From JASBZA01 sp964392065 (GTDB lineage: Bacteria; Bacillota; Clostridia; Saccharofermentanales; Fastidiosipilaceae), in the NCBI GenBank assembly GCA_964392065.1, contig CAYMOG010000008.1, positions 1 to 48,443 of the forward strand: a DNA stretch of 48,443 nt, read 5' to 3'. Shown here one piece after another: positions 1 through 7,360 of this stretch. Position 1 is the stretch's first letter. Each line of letters begins with the position of its first letter. A program made the translations under genes and the position numbers. The notes beneath the pieces were generated by a model. The model saw nothing but the letters and a program-made list of their open reading frames with translations, was not told the DNA's origin and did no database searches.

Positions 1-130
1 AAGGAACAGGCATTGCCCTCACCTCTTCCATAACCATAAGATCATCTTCTGAATCCGATTTTATAGAGAAATTCCATAAACCATCTAATTGAAATAGCAT
101 TCTATGGGCACTAGACTTAGGAAATAACAT
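1..130 (-). CDS. Beta-glucuronidase (glycoside hydrolase family 2), N-terminal fragment
   Basis: The minus strand reads open from an ATG at 130-128 to the window edge, giving the first 43 residues of a larger protein. The piece contains LDGLWNFS and, near the edge, RAMPVP. This order matches the start of the sugar-binding domain of GH2 beta-glucuronidases, where an LDGLW-type motif is followed by an R-A-x-x-VP segment. An AAGGTGAG ribosome site lies just upstream at 141-134. The family releases glucuronic acid from glucuronides in the cytoplasm. The catalytic domain lies outside the window, so beta-galactosidase-like GH2 enzymes are not fully excluded. It is divergent from the pnuC-like gene. 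Confidence 0.7.
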   Translation of the reverse strand, partial: MLFPKSSAHRMLFQLDGLWNFSIKSDSEDDLMVMEEVRAMPVP

Positions 131-219
131 ATGCTCACCTTCACTTCATTATATTATTTTAATTATACACAGATTTAAAAAGGATAAACTTATAATTCCA
201 TGGCTAGATTATGTTCAAT

Positions 220-249
220 TTGACAGACCGTAAATTCATGTGCTATTAT
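220..249 (+). promoter_or_regulatory. Sigma-A type promoter for the pnuC-like gene
   Basis: TTGACA at 220-225 and TATTAT at 244-249 are separated by 18 bases. The start of transcription would fall near 256, leaving a leader of about 100 bases before the gene. I see no known riboswitch consensus in that leader, including TPP and preQ1. Confidence 0.55.
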
Positions 250-365
250 TCCCTGAAATTTATAGAGTTATCTGCCACCGGGTAGGATCGATCAAAACAT
301 TTTTTTGCACATCAGTAGGTCTTAGAAGATGTGTTTAAGGATGTTTTTTTATGGAGGTTTTTACT

Positions 366-1076
366 TTGAAACAGAAACTTAGAATTTTTATGGATTATTT
401 TACCGAGACAGAATTAAAATTATGGTTCTCATCCGTTGGGTTGATTCTCATGGCCTTCTTTATGTTCGATAGGGTTAATTACTTAACTTTGACTGCTTCT
501 CTCATTGGCGTCACCTCGTTAATTTTCAATGCGAAAGGCAACCCCTTTGGCCAGTTCTTAATGATTATTTTCAGTATTCTCTATGGTATTATTTCTTATC
601 GCTTCGCTTATTATGGGGAAATGGCGACTTATCTAGGAATGACTGCTCCTATGGCCCTCGTAGCGTTGGTGACCTGGCTCAAGAATCCTTATGACGGCAA
701 GAGTTCAGAAGTGGAAGTTAAACGCTTAAGTAAGGAAGAATTTATCCGGATGTTGGTGTTCAATGCTCTCGTTACAGGTATTTTCTATTTTATTTTGCGG
801 GCGCTTGGTACTGCAAATATTGTGCCTAGTACGATTTCCGTTGCAACGAGTTTCTTCGCAGTTTACTTGACGTATAAACGAAGTGCCTATTATGCCATCG
901 CATATGCGGCCAATGACATTATCCTCATTATTCTATGGGTCTTAGCGTCTATTCAAGATGTTTCTTATCTATCAGTAGTGATTTGTTTTGCTATCTTCTT
1001 GATAAATGATTGCTATGGATTTATTAACTGGAATCGCATGCGTGCGCATCAAGAAAAAAATCCAACATTTACATAG
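366..1076 (+). CDS. pnuC: PnuC-family vitamin/nucleoside transporter
   Basis: This is an integral membrane protein of about 236 residues with roughly seven hydrophobic segments. The C-terminal part, with a YKRSAYYAIAYAANDI stretch followed by two helices and NDCYGFINWNRM, has the layout of PnuC transporters. These move nicotinamide riboside, or in some relatives thiamine or riboflavin, down a gradient that is trapped by intracellular phosphorylation. I chose the TTG at 366 because a GGAGG at 353-357 sits 8 bases upstream. An in-frame ATG at 351 with an AAGGA at 337-341 is a real alternative and would add five residues (MEVFT). The substrate cannot be told from the sequence: there is no kinase neighbour and no recognised riboswitch. 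Confidence 0.85.
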   Translation: MKQKLRIFMDYFTETELKLWFSSVGLILMAFFMFDRVNYLTLTASLIGVTSLIFNAKGNPFGQFLMIIFSILYGIISYRFAYYGEMATYLGMTAPMALVALVTWLKNPYDGKSSEVEVKRLSKEEFIRMLVFNALVTGIFYFILRALGTANIVPSTISVATSFFAVYLTYKRSAYYAIAYAANDIILIILWVLASIQDVSYLSVVICFAIFLINDCYGFINWNRMRAHQEKNPTFT

Positions 1077-1100
1077 AGATTTCTCCATTCGCGCATGCAT

Positions 1101-1148
1101 CTGGCACAAAACTTTTTATAATTTATAGTAAAATAGAACAATGTTCTA
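1101..1148 (+). promoter_or_regulatory. Promoter with overlapping palindromic operator upstream of alpha-amylase
   Basis: A CTGGCA at 1101-1106 and TATAGT at 1124-1129, 17 bases apart, form a moderate promoter. Just downstream, 1134-1148 is a perfect inverted repeat, TAGAAC-AAT-GTTCTA, covering the expected transcription start. A repressor site in this place would block initiation. The cognate regulator is unknown. Confidence 0.45.
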
Positions 1149-1213
1149 AATTAATTATGAAAACATTAGAGTTTTACGCCTATACGATTAGAGCACAGAA
1201 AGTGAATATTATT

Positions 1214-2737
1214 ATGAAAAATTTTGTAATGCTACAGTCTTTCGAATGGGAAACACCTGCCGATGGAGATTTTTATAACAAACTTGCCAAAATCGCTCCA
1301 GAACTTGTGAAACGCGGGTTTGATTCTGTGTGGTTACCACCGGTTTACAAGGCTACATCCCCTTATGACGTAGGTTATGGCGTCTATGACTTATTTGATT
1401 TAGGTGAATTCGACCAAAAAGGTGAAATTCGTACAAAATATGGTACGAAAGATGAGTTACATGCTTGTATTGATGCATTGCATGAAGCTGGAATTCGTGT
1501 GTATATGGATGTGGTGCTAAACCATAAGGCAGGAGCGGATTATACGGAAGTTTTCCAAGCCATTCCTGTAGACGAAAATGACCGTACAAAAGAGATTGGT
1601 GAACCTAGGGATATTGAGGGTTGGACCGGTTTTTCTTTCCCAGGAAGGCAGAGTAAATACTCGGAGTTCGAATGGCATTTCCAACATTTCACTGGTGTAG
1701 ATTATGATAATAAAACGGGTGAAAATGGTATCTTCCGTGTACATGGAGAAGACAAGGGTTGGGCCTACGGAGTTTCTGGTGAGCATGGAAACTTCGATTA
1801 TTTGATGTTTGCTGATATTGATCACAGTAATGAAGATGTTCGAGCAGAGCTCTTCTACTGGGTGGATTGGTTTATTGAAACAACCAATTGTGACGGTTTC
1901 CGTTTCGATGCCGTTAAACATATAGACGATCAATTTATGGGGGACTTCGCCCAGCATTTAAAGGACAACTATCCCGATGATTTCTATATTTTCGGAGAAT
2001 ATTGGGGACCTAGTATTACCAAATCTGGCGAGTACCTCTATGAAGTAAAATACAATATGGATATTTTTGATGTAGGCTTGCATTTTCATATGGCCGAAGC
2101 CGCCAATAATGGAGACTATGACCTACGTAAGATTTTTGACAATACCGTGGTCAAAGAATTCCCTATGAATGCCGTTACCTTTGTTGACAACCATGACTCA
2201 CAACCTGGGCAGTCGCTAGAATCTTTCGTAGCAAGACATTTTAAAGAAAGAGCCTATGCACTTATTCTCTTAAGAAAAGATGGTTATCCCTGTGTATTTG
2301 CAGGAGATTACTTCGGTATTCATGGTGGAGAATGGCCACAAGAAGATCTTCAATATGATATTGAGCGTCTACTTGAACTTCGTGTAAATTTTGCTTATGG
2401 CGAACAGCATGACTATTTTGTTGATTCTGACTTAATCGGTTGGACGCGATTAGGTACAGAAGAACGTTCAGGCTTATTGGCAACGCTTATCTCAATGAAA
2501 GAAGATAGAGAGATTGAAATGAACTTCGGAGAAATGCATAAGGGTAAAGTATTTAGAGATTACTTGCATCGCTTTGAATATGAGATTATTCTAGACGAAG
2601 AAGGTAAAGCCTCCTTCCCAGTTAAAGCGGGTAGCGTCTCCGCATGGGTAAGTCCCATGGCAGAAGGACAAGAGGATGCGGATACAGCATTACAAAACTT
2701 AGATGAGCGTATGAAAAGAGAGAAATTAGATTTATAA
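1214..2737 (+). CDS. Cytoplasmic alpha-amylase, GH13 (AmyA-like)
   Basis: The enzyme hydrolyses internal alpha-1,4 bonds of glycogen or maltodextrins. It has 507 residues and no signal peptide, so it should act inside the cell. The GH13 motifs are all present: DVVLNH, DGFRFDAVKH with nucleophile Asp232, FGEYW with acid/base Glu262, and FVDNHD with Asp328. These numbers closely track the catalytic residues of Bacillus liquefying amylases (D231/E261/D328), which supports starting at the ATG at 1214. An in-frame ATG at 1157 would add 19 residues, but no ribosome site precedes it and it lies close to the predicted transcription start. The MLQSFEW opening resembles the family's usual N-terminus. 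A lipoprotein gene follows after about 45 bases. Confidence 0.92.
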   Translation: MKNFVMLQSFEWETPADGDFYNKLAKIAPELVKRGFDSVWLPPVYKATSPYDVGYGVYDLFDLGEFDQKGEIRTKYGTKDELHACIDALHEAGIRVYMDVVLNHKAGADYTEVFQAIPVDENDRTKEIGEPRDIEGWTGFSFPGRQSKYSEFEWHFQHFTGVDYDNKTGENGIFRVHGEDKGWAYGVSGEHGNFDYLMFADIDHSNEDVRAELFYWVDWFIETTNCDGFRFDAVKHIDDQFMGDFAQHLKDNYPDDFYIFGEYWGPSITKSGEYLYEVKYNMDIFDVGLHFHMAEAANNGDYDLRKIFDNTVVKEFPMNAVTFVDNHDSQPGQSLESFVARHFKERAYALILLRKDGYPCVFAGDYFGIHGGEWPQEDLQYDIERLLELRVNFAYGEQHDYFVDSDLIGWTRLGTEERSGLLATLISMKEDREIEMNFGEMHKGKVFRDYLHRFEYEIILDEEGKASFPVKAGSVSAWVSPMAEGQEDADTALQNLDERMKREKLDL

Positions 2738-2782
2738 GGCAGATTGAACTGTAAGAGAAAACATAAATCTAGGAGGAAAAAC

Positions 2783-3727
2783 ATTTTTAACATTAGAAGA
2801 TTCCAATTGAAAAAATATAGCACACTTGCTCTCTTATTAATTGTAAGTGTATTTCTTGTTGCATGTTTTAGTCAACCGGATCAACCGGATGAAATCGAAT
2901 ACATAAGTACCCAATCGACTACTACCGAAATTAACGTAGAGGAAACCGAAGCTAATCATACGACCACAGAAGTCGTCACTAGCTCTTCTTCCATGACCAG
3001 TGAGACTACTCTAGAGACAAGTTCTGAGCATACGAGTTCCGAAACTACAACAGAACCCATTACTGTAGAATCTACGACAACATCATTGGCCGAGTCTTCT
3101 ATAACTCCTACCAGTCCTAGTCAACAAGGTAGTACTACCACGGCTACCACCGCAATCTCCACACCTTCCACTTCTATTACCTCTAGAAGCACAAGTACGA
3201 CTACGACTAGCGGTACAAGTTCTTCTCTTACTACTGTATCTACTACGCTTCCCTCTACAACACCAACAACTGTAGAAGTAACCATACCACCTACGACAGT
3301 AGCGCCTACTCTAACGCCAACACCCATTCCAACCCCTACACCAACCCCTATACCCTCCGTAGAATTCACGATTTATGTAGAACAAAAATTAAGAGATAAC
3401 CCAAATCTTTTAAATAACGAAGTGGCAAGAAATACGGTGGTTGCATACAATGGAATTTTCCGTTCGCGTTCACAAGTTCCGATCAAAGAAGGGACCACGG
3501 CTTTAACTCTACTGGAAACGGTCGCTAGACAAGAAGGTATACCTTTTACTGTAGAACAACAATTCTTGGGCTCGTATGTGTCTAGTATAAATTTATTAGC
3601 AGAACACATGGCGGGCGGTATTTCTGGTTGGACCTTCTATGTAAATGGTGTGCAGCCAATCCAAGGAGCTGGTACTTACGTTCTAAGTCCTGGTGATGTC
3701 GTTGAGTGGATCTATATCGTTGGATAA
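2783..3727 (+). CDS. DUF4430 lipoprotein with Thr/Ser-rich stalk, probable cobalamin-binding protein
   Basis: The N-terminus is a lipoprotein signal: basic residues, a hydrophobic run and a lipobox ending LVAC, with Cys28 counted from 2783. A stalk of about 150 residues rich in Thr, Ser and Glu follows, then a TPTP/IPTP spacer, then a C-terminal DUF4430 domain (about residues 192-314) ending in the typical SGWTFYVNGV and SPGDVVEWIYI motifs. DUF4430 is related to the transcobalamin/intrinsic-factor C-terminal domain, so it probably binds cobalamin outside the membrane. The adjacent riboswitch and ECF genes agree. The start is uncertain: AGGAGG at 2771-2776 is placed for an ATT codon at 2783. 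TTG codons at 2744 and 2807 are alternatives with poorer ribosome sites. Confidence 0.75.
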   Translation: MFNIRRFQLKKYSTLALLLIVSVFLVACFSQPDQPDEIEYISTQSTTTEINVEETEANHTTTEVVTSSSSMTSETTLETSSEHTSSETTTEPITVESTTTSLAESSITPTSPSQQGSTTTATTAISTPSTSITSRSTSTTTTSGTSSSLTTVSTTLPSTTPTTVEVTIPPTTVAPTLTPTPIPTPTPTPIPSVEFTIYVEQKLRDNPNLLNNEVARNTVVAYNGIFRSRSQVPIKEGTTALTLLETVARQEGIPFTVEQQFLGSYVSSINLLAEHMAGGISGWTFYVNGVQPIQGAGTYVLSPGDVVEWIYIVG

Positions 3728-3793
3728 ACATTTTAATTTCCTACCAATTCCTGAAGCATTTTGTATTTCATGGGGCCCCAGATTAAATCGTAC

Positions 3794-3822
3794 TTGACCA
3801 CCTAAGCAAATACACGTACACT
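3794..3822 (+). promoter_or_regulatory. Promoter of the cobalamin riboswitch transcript
   Basis: TTGACC at 3794-3799 and TACACT at 3817-3822 are 17 bases apart. Transcription would start near 3829, right at the first base pairs of the riboswitch P1 stem. Confidence 0.6.
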
Positions 3823-3830
3823 TGCAATAA

Positions 3831-3984
3831 TGAGGTGCCCAATGCGAAGGTGATTGGGAGAATAGGGAATACAGTGAGAATCTGTAACAGCCCCCGCTAC
3901 TGTGTAGATTTTATGGCACATGTATACCACTGGAGAAATTCGGGAAGGTTTGTGTTTTGTAATCAAGTCAGGAGACCTGCCTCA
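3831..3984 (+). ncRNA. Cobalamin (B12) riboswitch aptamer
   Basis: The conserved core of the cobalamin riboswitch is visible. It begins GAGGTGCCC, continues with AATAGGGAATACAGTGAGAA and CAGCCCCCGCTACTGTG, and ends with the B12 box AGTCAGGAGACCTGCC at 3966-3981. TGAGG at 3831-3835 pairs with CCTCA at 3980-3984 to close the P1 stem. In this family adenosylcobalamin or a related cobalamin represses the downstream genes. Here those are the DUF4430/beta-propeller surface protein and the ECF transporter. Confidence 0.95.
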
Positions 3985-4074
3985 GATGATAATACTTTCG
4001 GTGGGAAAGCTTAGATTCATAATGTTTGGAGAAGTCTAGGAGTACATGGCTTTTCTTTCATAACATCTAGAGAC

Positions 4075-4104
4075 AATCCCCCCGATTCTTTGGAGGGATT
4101 TTTT
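4075..4104 (+). promoter_or_regulatory. Riboswitch expression platform: hairpin that hides the ribosome site and ends in a U-tract
   Basis: AATCCCCCC at 4075-4083 can pair with GGAGGGATT at 4092-4100, with one mismatch, and is followed by Ts to 4104. The right arm is the Shine-Dalgarno sequence of the next gene, and the U-tract touches its ATG at 4105. Folding would therefore both resemble an intrinsic terminator and block ribosome binding. Confidence 0.7.
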
Positions 4105-6474
4105 ATGCAAAAGAAAACAATGTTCCGTAAGAGTATCTGGTCTTGGGCCCTTGCCTTAGTCCTAGTCTTACAATTCTTAGCTCCAGTAGAGATTCGGGCG
4201 GCAGAAACAACAGTTCAGGTTAAGGTGGAAAACCTAGCTGTAGACGAAGCTGCAGGCGCTCCCTGGACAGGTAATCTGACCAGTCTCGATATGGATTGGA
4301 CAGAAGGCATGACCGCATTAGAGGCCTTACAAACCTATAGCAAGGCTCAAGCTATTGAAGTTCAAACAAGCGATACGGACTTCGGAACCATGATTAATTC
4401 TATTCATGGTCTTGGCAGTTCCCTCGTTCCTGATGGAGCCAGTTGGTCCTCTTGGATGTATGACGTTAATGGTAAGCAACCTGAAGTCGGTATAGACAGT
4501 CATGTCTTGTCCGCTGGAGATGTTTTAAACTTTTCCTTTACTGTCTCCTATCCATCAATTCAAGTGAATGTTACCAATGAGATGGTAACTGTCGAACAAG
4601 GCGCACCCTGGGTTGGAACTATTGAAGAGCTTCCGTATCAAGGGGAGTATTTTTACAATATTCCAGGTAGTGAAAATGTCACTGCTCTAGAAGTTTTCCA
4701 AATTTATGCAGAGAATAATGCCATTGAATATGAAATAGTTGATGCAGAATTTGGTAAATACCTTAAAACAATCAATGGGTTGGGATCAGATAGTATTATA
4801 GAAAATGCTAAATGGCCCGGTTGGTTGTTTTCTGTAAATGGTACATTTGCAACGGCTGGTATGGCAGATACCGTGCTCGAGCCTGGCGATACATTAGATA
4901 TCCACTTCACAGTAACATGGGAAGAAGAGTCTACTACTGAAACATCCGAAACTGATGTTGTAGCACCTGTAGACGAAAACTTCATAGAAGTCCCCGCACA
5001 ATGGCCTAGTTTCCGTGGAAATACAAGTAATAATGCTTATATAACCAATGCAGTGGATTTACCGACGACAGCTGAAGAAACGGAGCTCCTATGGTCCAAA
5101 GATTATTCTCCATCCTCTTGGTCTAACTATCCAAGCCAAGGCATCATCGTAGAAAACAATCTCGTATTCATACAAGAAAGTACCCTCTGGGCTATTAGTT
5201 TAGACACTGGCGAAGTAAGTAAACAGGCTACTCTGACGGGAAGCCAAGGCTATGCCAGCACGGCACCAATTTATGCTGATGGATTAATCTTTATAAGCCT
5301 AAATGATGGGAAGGTAGAAGCTTATCGTGCACAGGATTTCACCCGTGTTTGGACCTATCAAAATGCGAATGGTGGCCAGGGCCAAAGCCCCTTAACCTAC
5401 CATGACGGCATTTTATTCGTAGGATTTTACCAACCATCCAAAGAAGCTTCTCTAGTCGCCGTAGATGCTAAAACAGGTTCACAACGTTGGGAACATGTTG
5501 CCGATGAAGGTTTCTACTTCGCTGGCGGAATGGTCATCGGTAACGTCTATGTTACAGGCTCCGAATCTAATGCCGTAGCAAGTTATGATTTAAACACAGG
5601 AGAAGTTGTTTCTACTTTCTCTACTAAGGCCAAAGTACGTTCCAGTGTGGTAGGTTCTGGTGCTAATTTCTATGTAGCAGATAATGGTGGAACGTTATAT
5701 AAATTCCAAGTTGATGCCAGCGGCCAATTAAACGTAGTACACGCTGTTGATTTAGATAATGCCGTAACGGCAAGTCCTGTAATTACGAATGATCAAGTTT
5801 ATCTCCCTTCTGTGAATACGTTTTATGTTCTTGATGCAAATAATTTAGCTATACGGACAGAACTTACTATTCCTTCCTATGGACAAGGGAGCCCACTAGT
5901 TGCCAAAAGCGCATTAGGTGACCAAGTCTTTTTCACTGTAAACAATAAACCTGGCGCGCTCTATACATTTACTGTTCATTCAGAGGGTGTATCTGAGGTT
6001 GAAGCTCTATATATACCAGAAGAGAGTGCTCAAAATTTCGGTATTGCTTCACCCATCGTAAGCCATGATGGAACGCTTATCTACAGAAATGATTCGGGTA
6101 GAATTTTTGCTCTAAGAAAAGTAGAAAGTACTGAAGTGGTACTACCAGAAGAAACAAGTACTGTTACTTCTTCAGAAGAGCTTACAGAAACCACCAGCAC
6201 CGTATCAGAAGAAACAAGTACTGTCACCACTTCAGAAGAGCTCACCGAAACCACTAGCACTGTAGGAGAAAGTTCTACAACAACGCCAGCAACAGAAGCT
6301 GAAACACGTGATACAAGTTCGATCTCACCAGACCCTAGTACAAGTGAGGCTATGGAAACGGTTCCCGAAACAGGAGAATCGATTTCCGGTTTAATTCTTG
6401 CCATTATTTTGATAGGCACAGCTCTTCTCTTAATGGTTTTGCTTATTTTTCTACGAAGAAGGAATAAAGACTAA
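4105..6474 (+). CDS. Sortase-anchored surface protein with two DUF4430 domains and a PQQ-like beta-propeller
   Basis: The product has 789 residues. A signal peptide ends near VEIRAAE. Two DUF4430 domains follow (about 27-150 and 152-272), each with a W-x-x-W-M/L-F/Y-x-V-N-G core. Residues about 300-675 carry repeated PQQ/WD-like blades such as WAISLDTGEV, VAVDAKTGSQRW and ASYDLNTGEVV. A Thr/Ser/Glu-rich stalk then leads to VPETG at 753-757, a hydrophobic helix and an RRRNKD tail, a sortase-type cell-wall signal. It probably captures cobalamin or corrinoids at the cell wall and passes them to the lipoprotein and ECF transporter. This role is inferred from the domains and the riboswitch; the propeller's ligand is unknown. 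The ATG at 4105 has GGAGGG 7 bases upstream; an in-frame TTG at 4090 lies within the hairpin and is not the start. Confidence 0.88.
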   Translation: MQKKTMFRKSIWSWALALVLVLQFLAPVEIRAAETTVQVKVENLAVDEAAGAPWTGNLTSLDMDWTEGMTALEALQTYSKAQAIEVQTSDTDFGTMINSIHGLGSSLVPDGASWSSWMYDVNGKQPEVGIDSHVLSAGDVLNFSFTVSYPSIQVNVTNEMVTVEQGAPWVGTIEELPYQGEYFYNIPGSENVTALEVFQIYAENNAIEYEIVDAEFGKYLKTINGLGSDSIIENAKWPGWLFSVNGTFATAGMADTVLEPGDTLDIHFTVTWEEESTTETSETDVVAPVDENFIEVPAQWPSFRGNTSNNAYITNAVDLPTTAEETELLWSKDYSPSSWSNYPSQGIIVENNLVFIQESTLWAISLDTGEVSKQATLTGSQGYASTAPIYADGLIFISLNDGKVEAYRAQDFTRVWTYQNANGGQGQSPLTYHDGILFVGFYQPSKEASLVAVDAKTGSQRWEHVADEGFYFAGGMVIGNVYVTGSESNAVASYDLNTGEVVSTFSTKAKVRSSVVGSGANFYVADNGGTLYKFQVDASGQLNVVHAVDLDNAVTASPVITNDQVYLPSVNTFYVLDANNLAIRTELTIPSYGQGSPLVAKSALGDQVFFTVNNKPGALYTFTVHSEGVSEVEALYIPEESAQNFGIASPIVSHDGTLIYRNDSGRIFALRKVESTEVVLPEETSTVTSSEELTETTSTVSEETSTVTTSEELTETTSTVGESSTTTPATEAETRDTSSISPDPSTSEAMETVPETGESISGLILAIILIGTALLLMVLLIFLRRRNKD

Positions 6475-6481
6475 GTAAAAG

Positions 6482-7360
6482 ATGTTTACAAACTTCCAAC
6501 GTTTACACCCTGCCTTCCAGGCAGGGTACTATAGCATCATCCTTATAGGAATTTTATTGGTTAAACATCCAATAGAGTTATTCTTGTTCTGGTTAGGTGC
6601 TTGTCTTTCTCTAGAATTATCGCGATTTCAACTGAAAACCCAAGATTTTCAAAAGAGTATACTTCAATTTACCTTGCCTTTTCTTATTGGTATCCCTGTG
6701 GCACTGTTAAATACATTATTTAATAGTCAAGGGCTCTACCCTATCGTCCCATTATCTACGGGATTAACGCTCACATGGGATGCTTTTTTCGATGGCTTTC
6801 AATCAGGTTTCCGTTTAGGTTTAAGTATCTTATGGCTCTCCCATCTTCAAGAAACCATTAGTACATCCCGTTTGCTTTTTCTTCTCAAGCCTATATTTCC
6901 TAGCTTTTCATTACTTCTAACGCTTACCTTGAAATTTTTCCCTAGATTTCGAAGTGAAGCAAACGAATTAGTGCTAGTCCAATCTACGACTAATTCTAAT
7001 AAAAAAGAAGACAAACGACGTACTCTACAGAGGCTGTCATTATTACTAAGTAGCCTTAGTGCATGGGCGCTAGAAGACAGCATGCATACGGCGGAAATAT
7101 TAGAACAACGAGGTTTTGGCCTAACACGCGCAAGAACTTCTTATCAGCTATACGTTTGGCGCAAGAAGGAAAGTTTGTTAAGTATTGTGCTCTTAGTCTT
7201 GCTACTTGCTTATAGTTACTTCTATAGAAAACAAGTCCTATACTTCTTATATAGACCTTTTTTATATGGAAATCCATGGAGTGGAATACAAGCCCTTGCA
7301 CTCTGTATTGTGCTACTAATAAGCTTATTACCTTTTATAGTAGATTTGAGGAAATATTAA
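6482..7360 (+). CDS. ecfT: ECF transporter transmembrane (T) subunit, EcfT/CbiQ family
   Basis: This 292-residue membrane protein has N-terminal hydrophobic helices, a cytoplasmic coupling region and two C-terminal helices. The segment AEILEQRGFG fits the conserved Arg-Gly coupling motif that lets EcfT helices dock on the ATPases. It sits 7 bases after the surface protein gene with no good ribosome site, so translation is probably coupled. Its stop codon overlaps the next start (TAATG). The position in a B12 riboswitch operon points to a dedicated cobalamin transporter rather than a general ECF module. Confidence 0.88.
   Translation: MFTNFQRLHPAFQAGYYSIILIGILLVKHPIELFLFWLGACLSLELSRFQLKTQDFQKSILQFTLPFLIGIPVALLNTLFNSQGLYPIVPLSTGLTLTWDAFFDGFQSGFRLGLSILWLSHLQETISTSRLLFLLKPIFPSFSLLLTLTLKFFPRFRSEANELVLVQSTTNSNKKEDKRRTLQRLSLLLSSLSAWALEDSMHTAEILEQRGFGLTRARTSYQLYVWRKKESLLSIVLLVLLLAYSYFYRKQVLYFLYRPFLYGNPWSGIQALALCIVLLISLLPFIVDLRKY

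Noticed and set aside
1157..1213. Earlier start for the alpha-amylase
   Set aside because: No ribosome site, and it lies almost on the predicted transcription start. Catalytic residue numbering fits the ATG at 1214.
3121..3369. Val/Gly-rich reading frame on the minus strand
   Set aside because: It is the antisense of the Thr-rich stalk; similar shadows lie opposite the stalks at 6081, 13944 and 38501.
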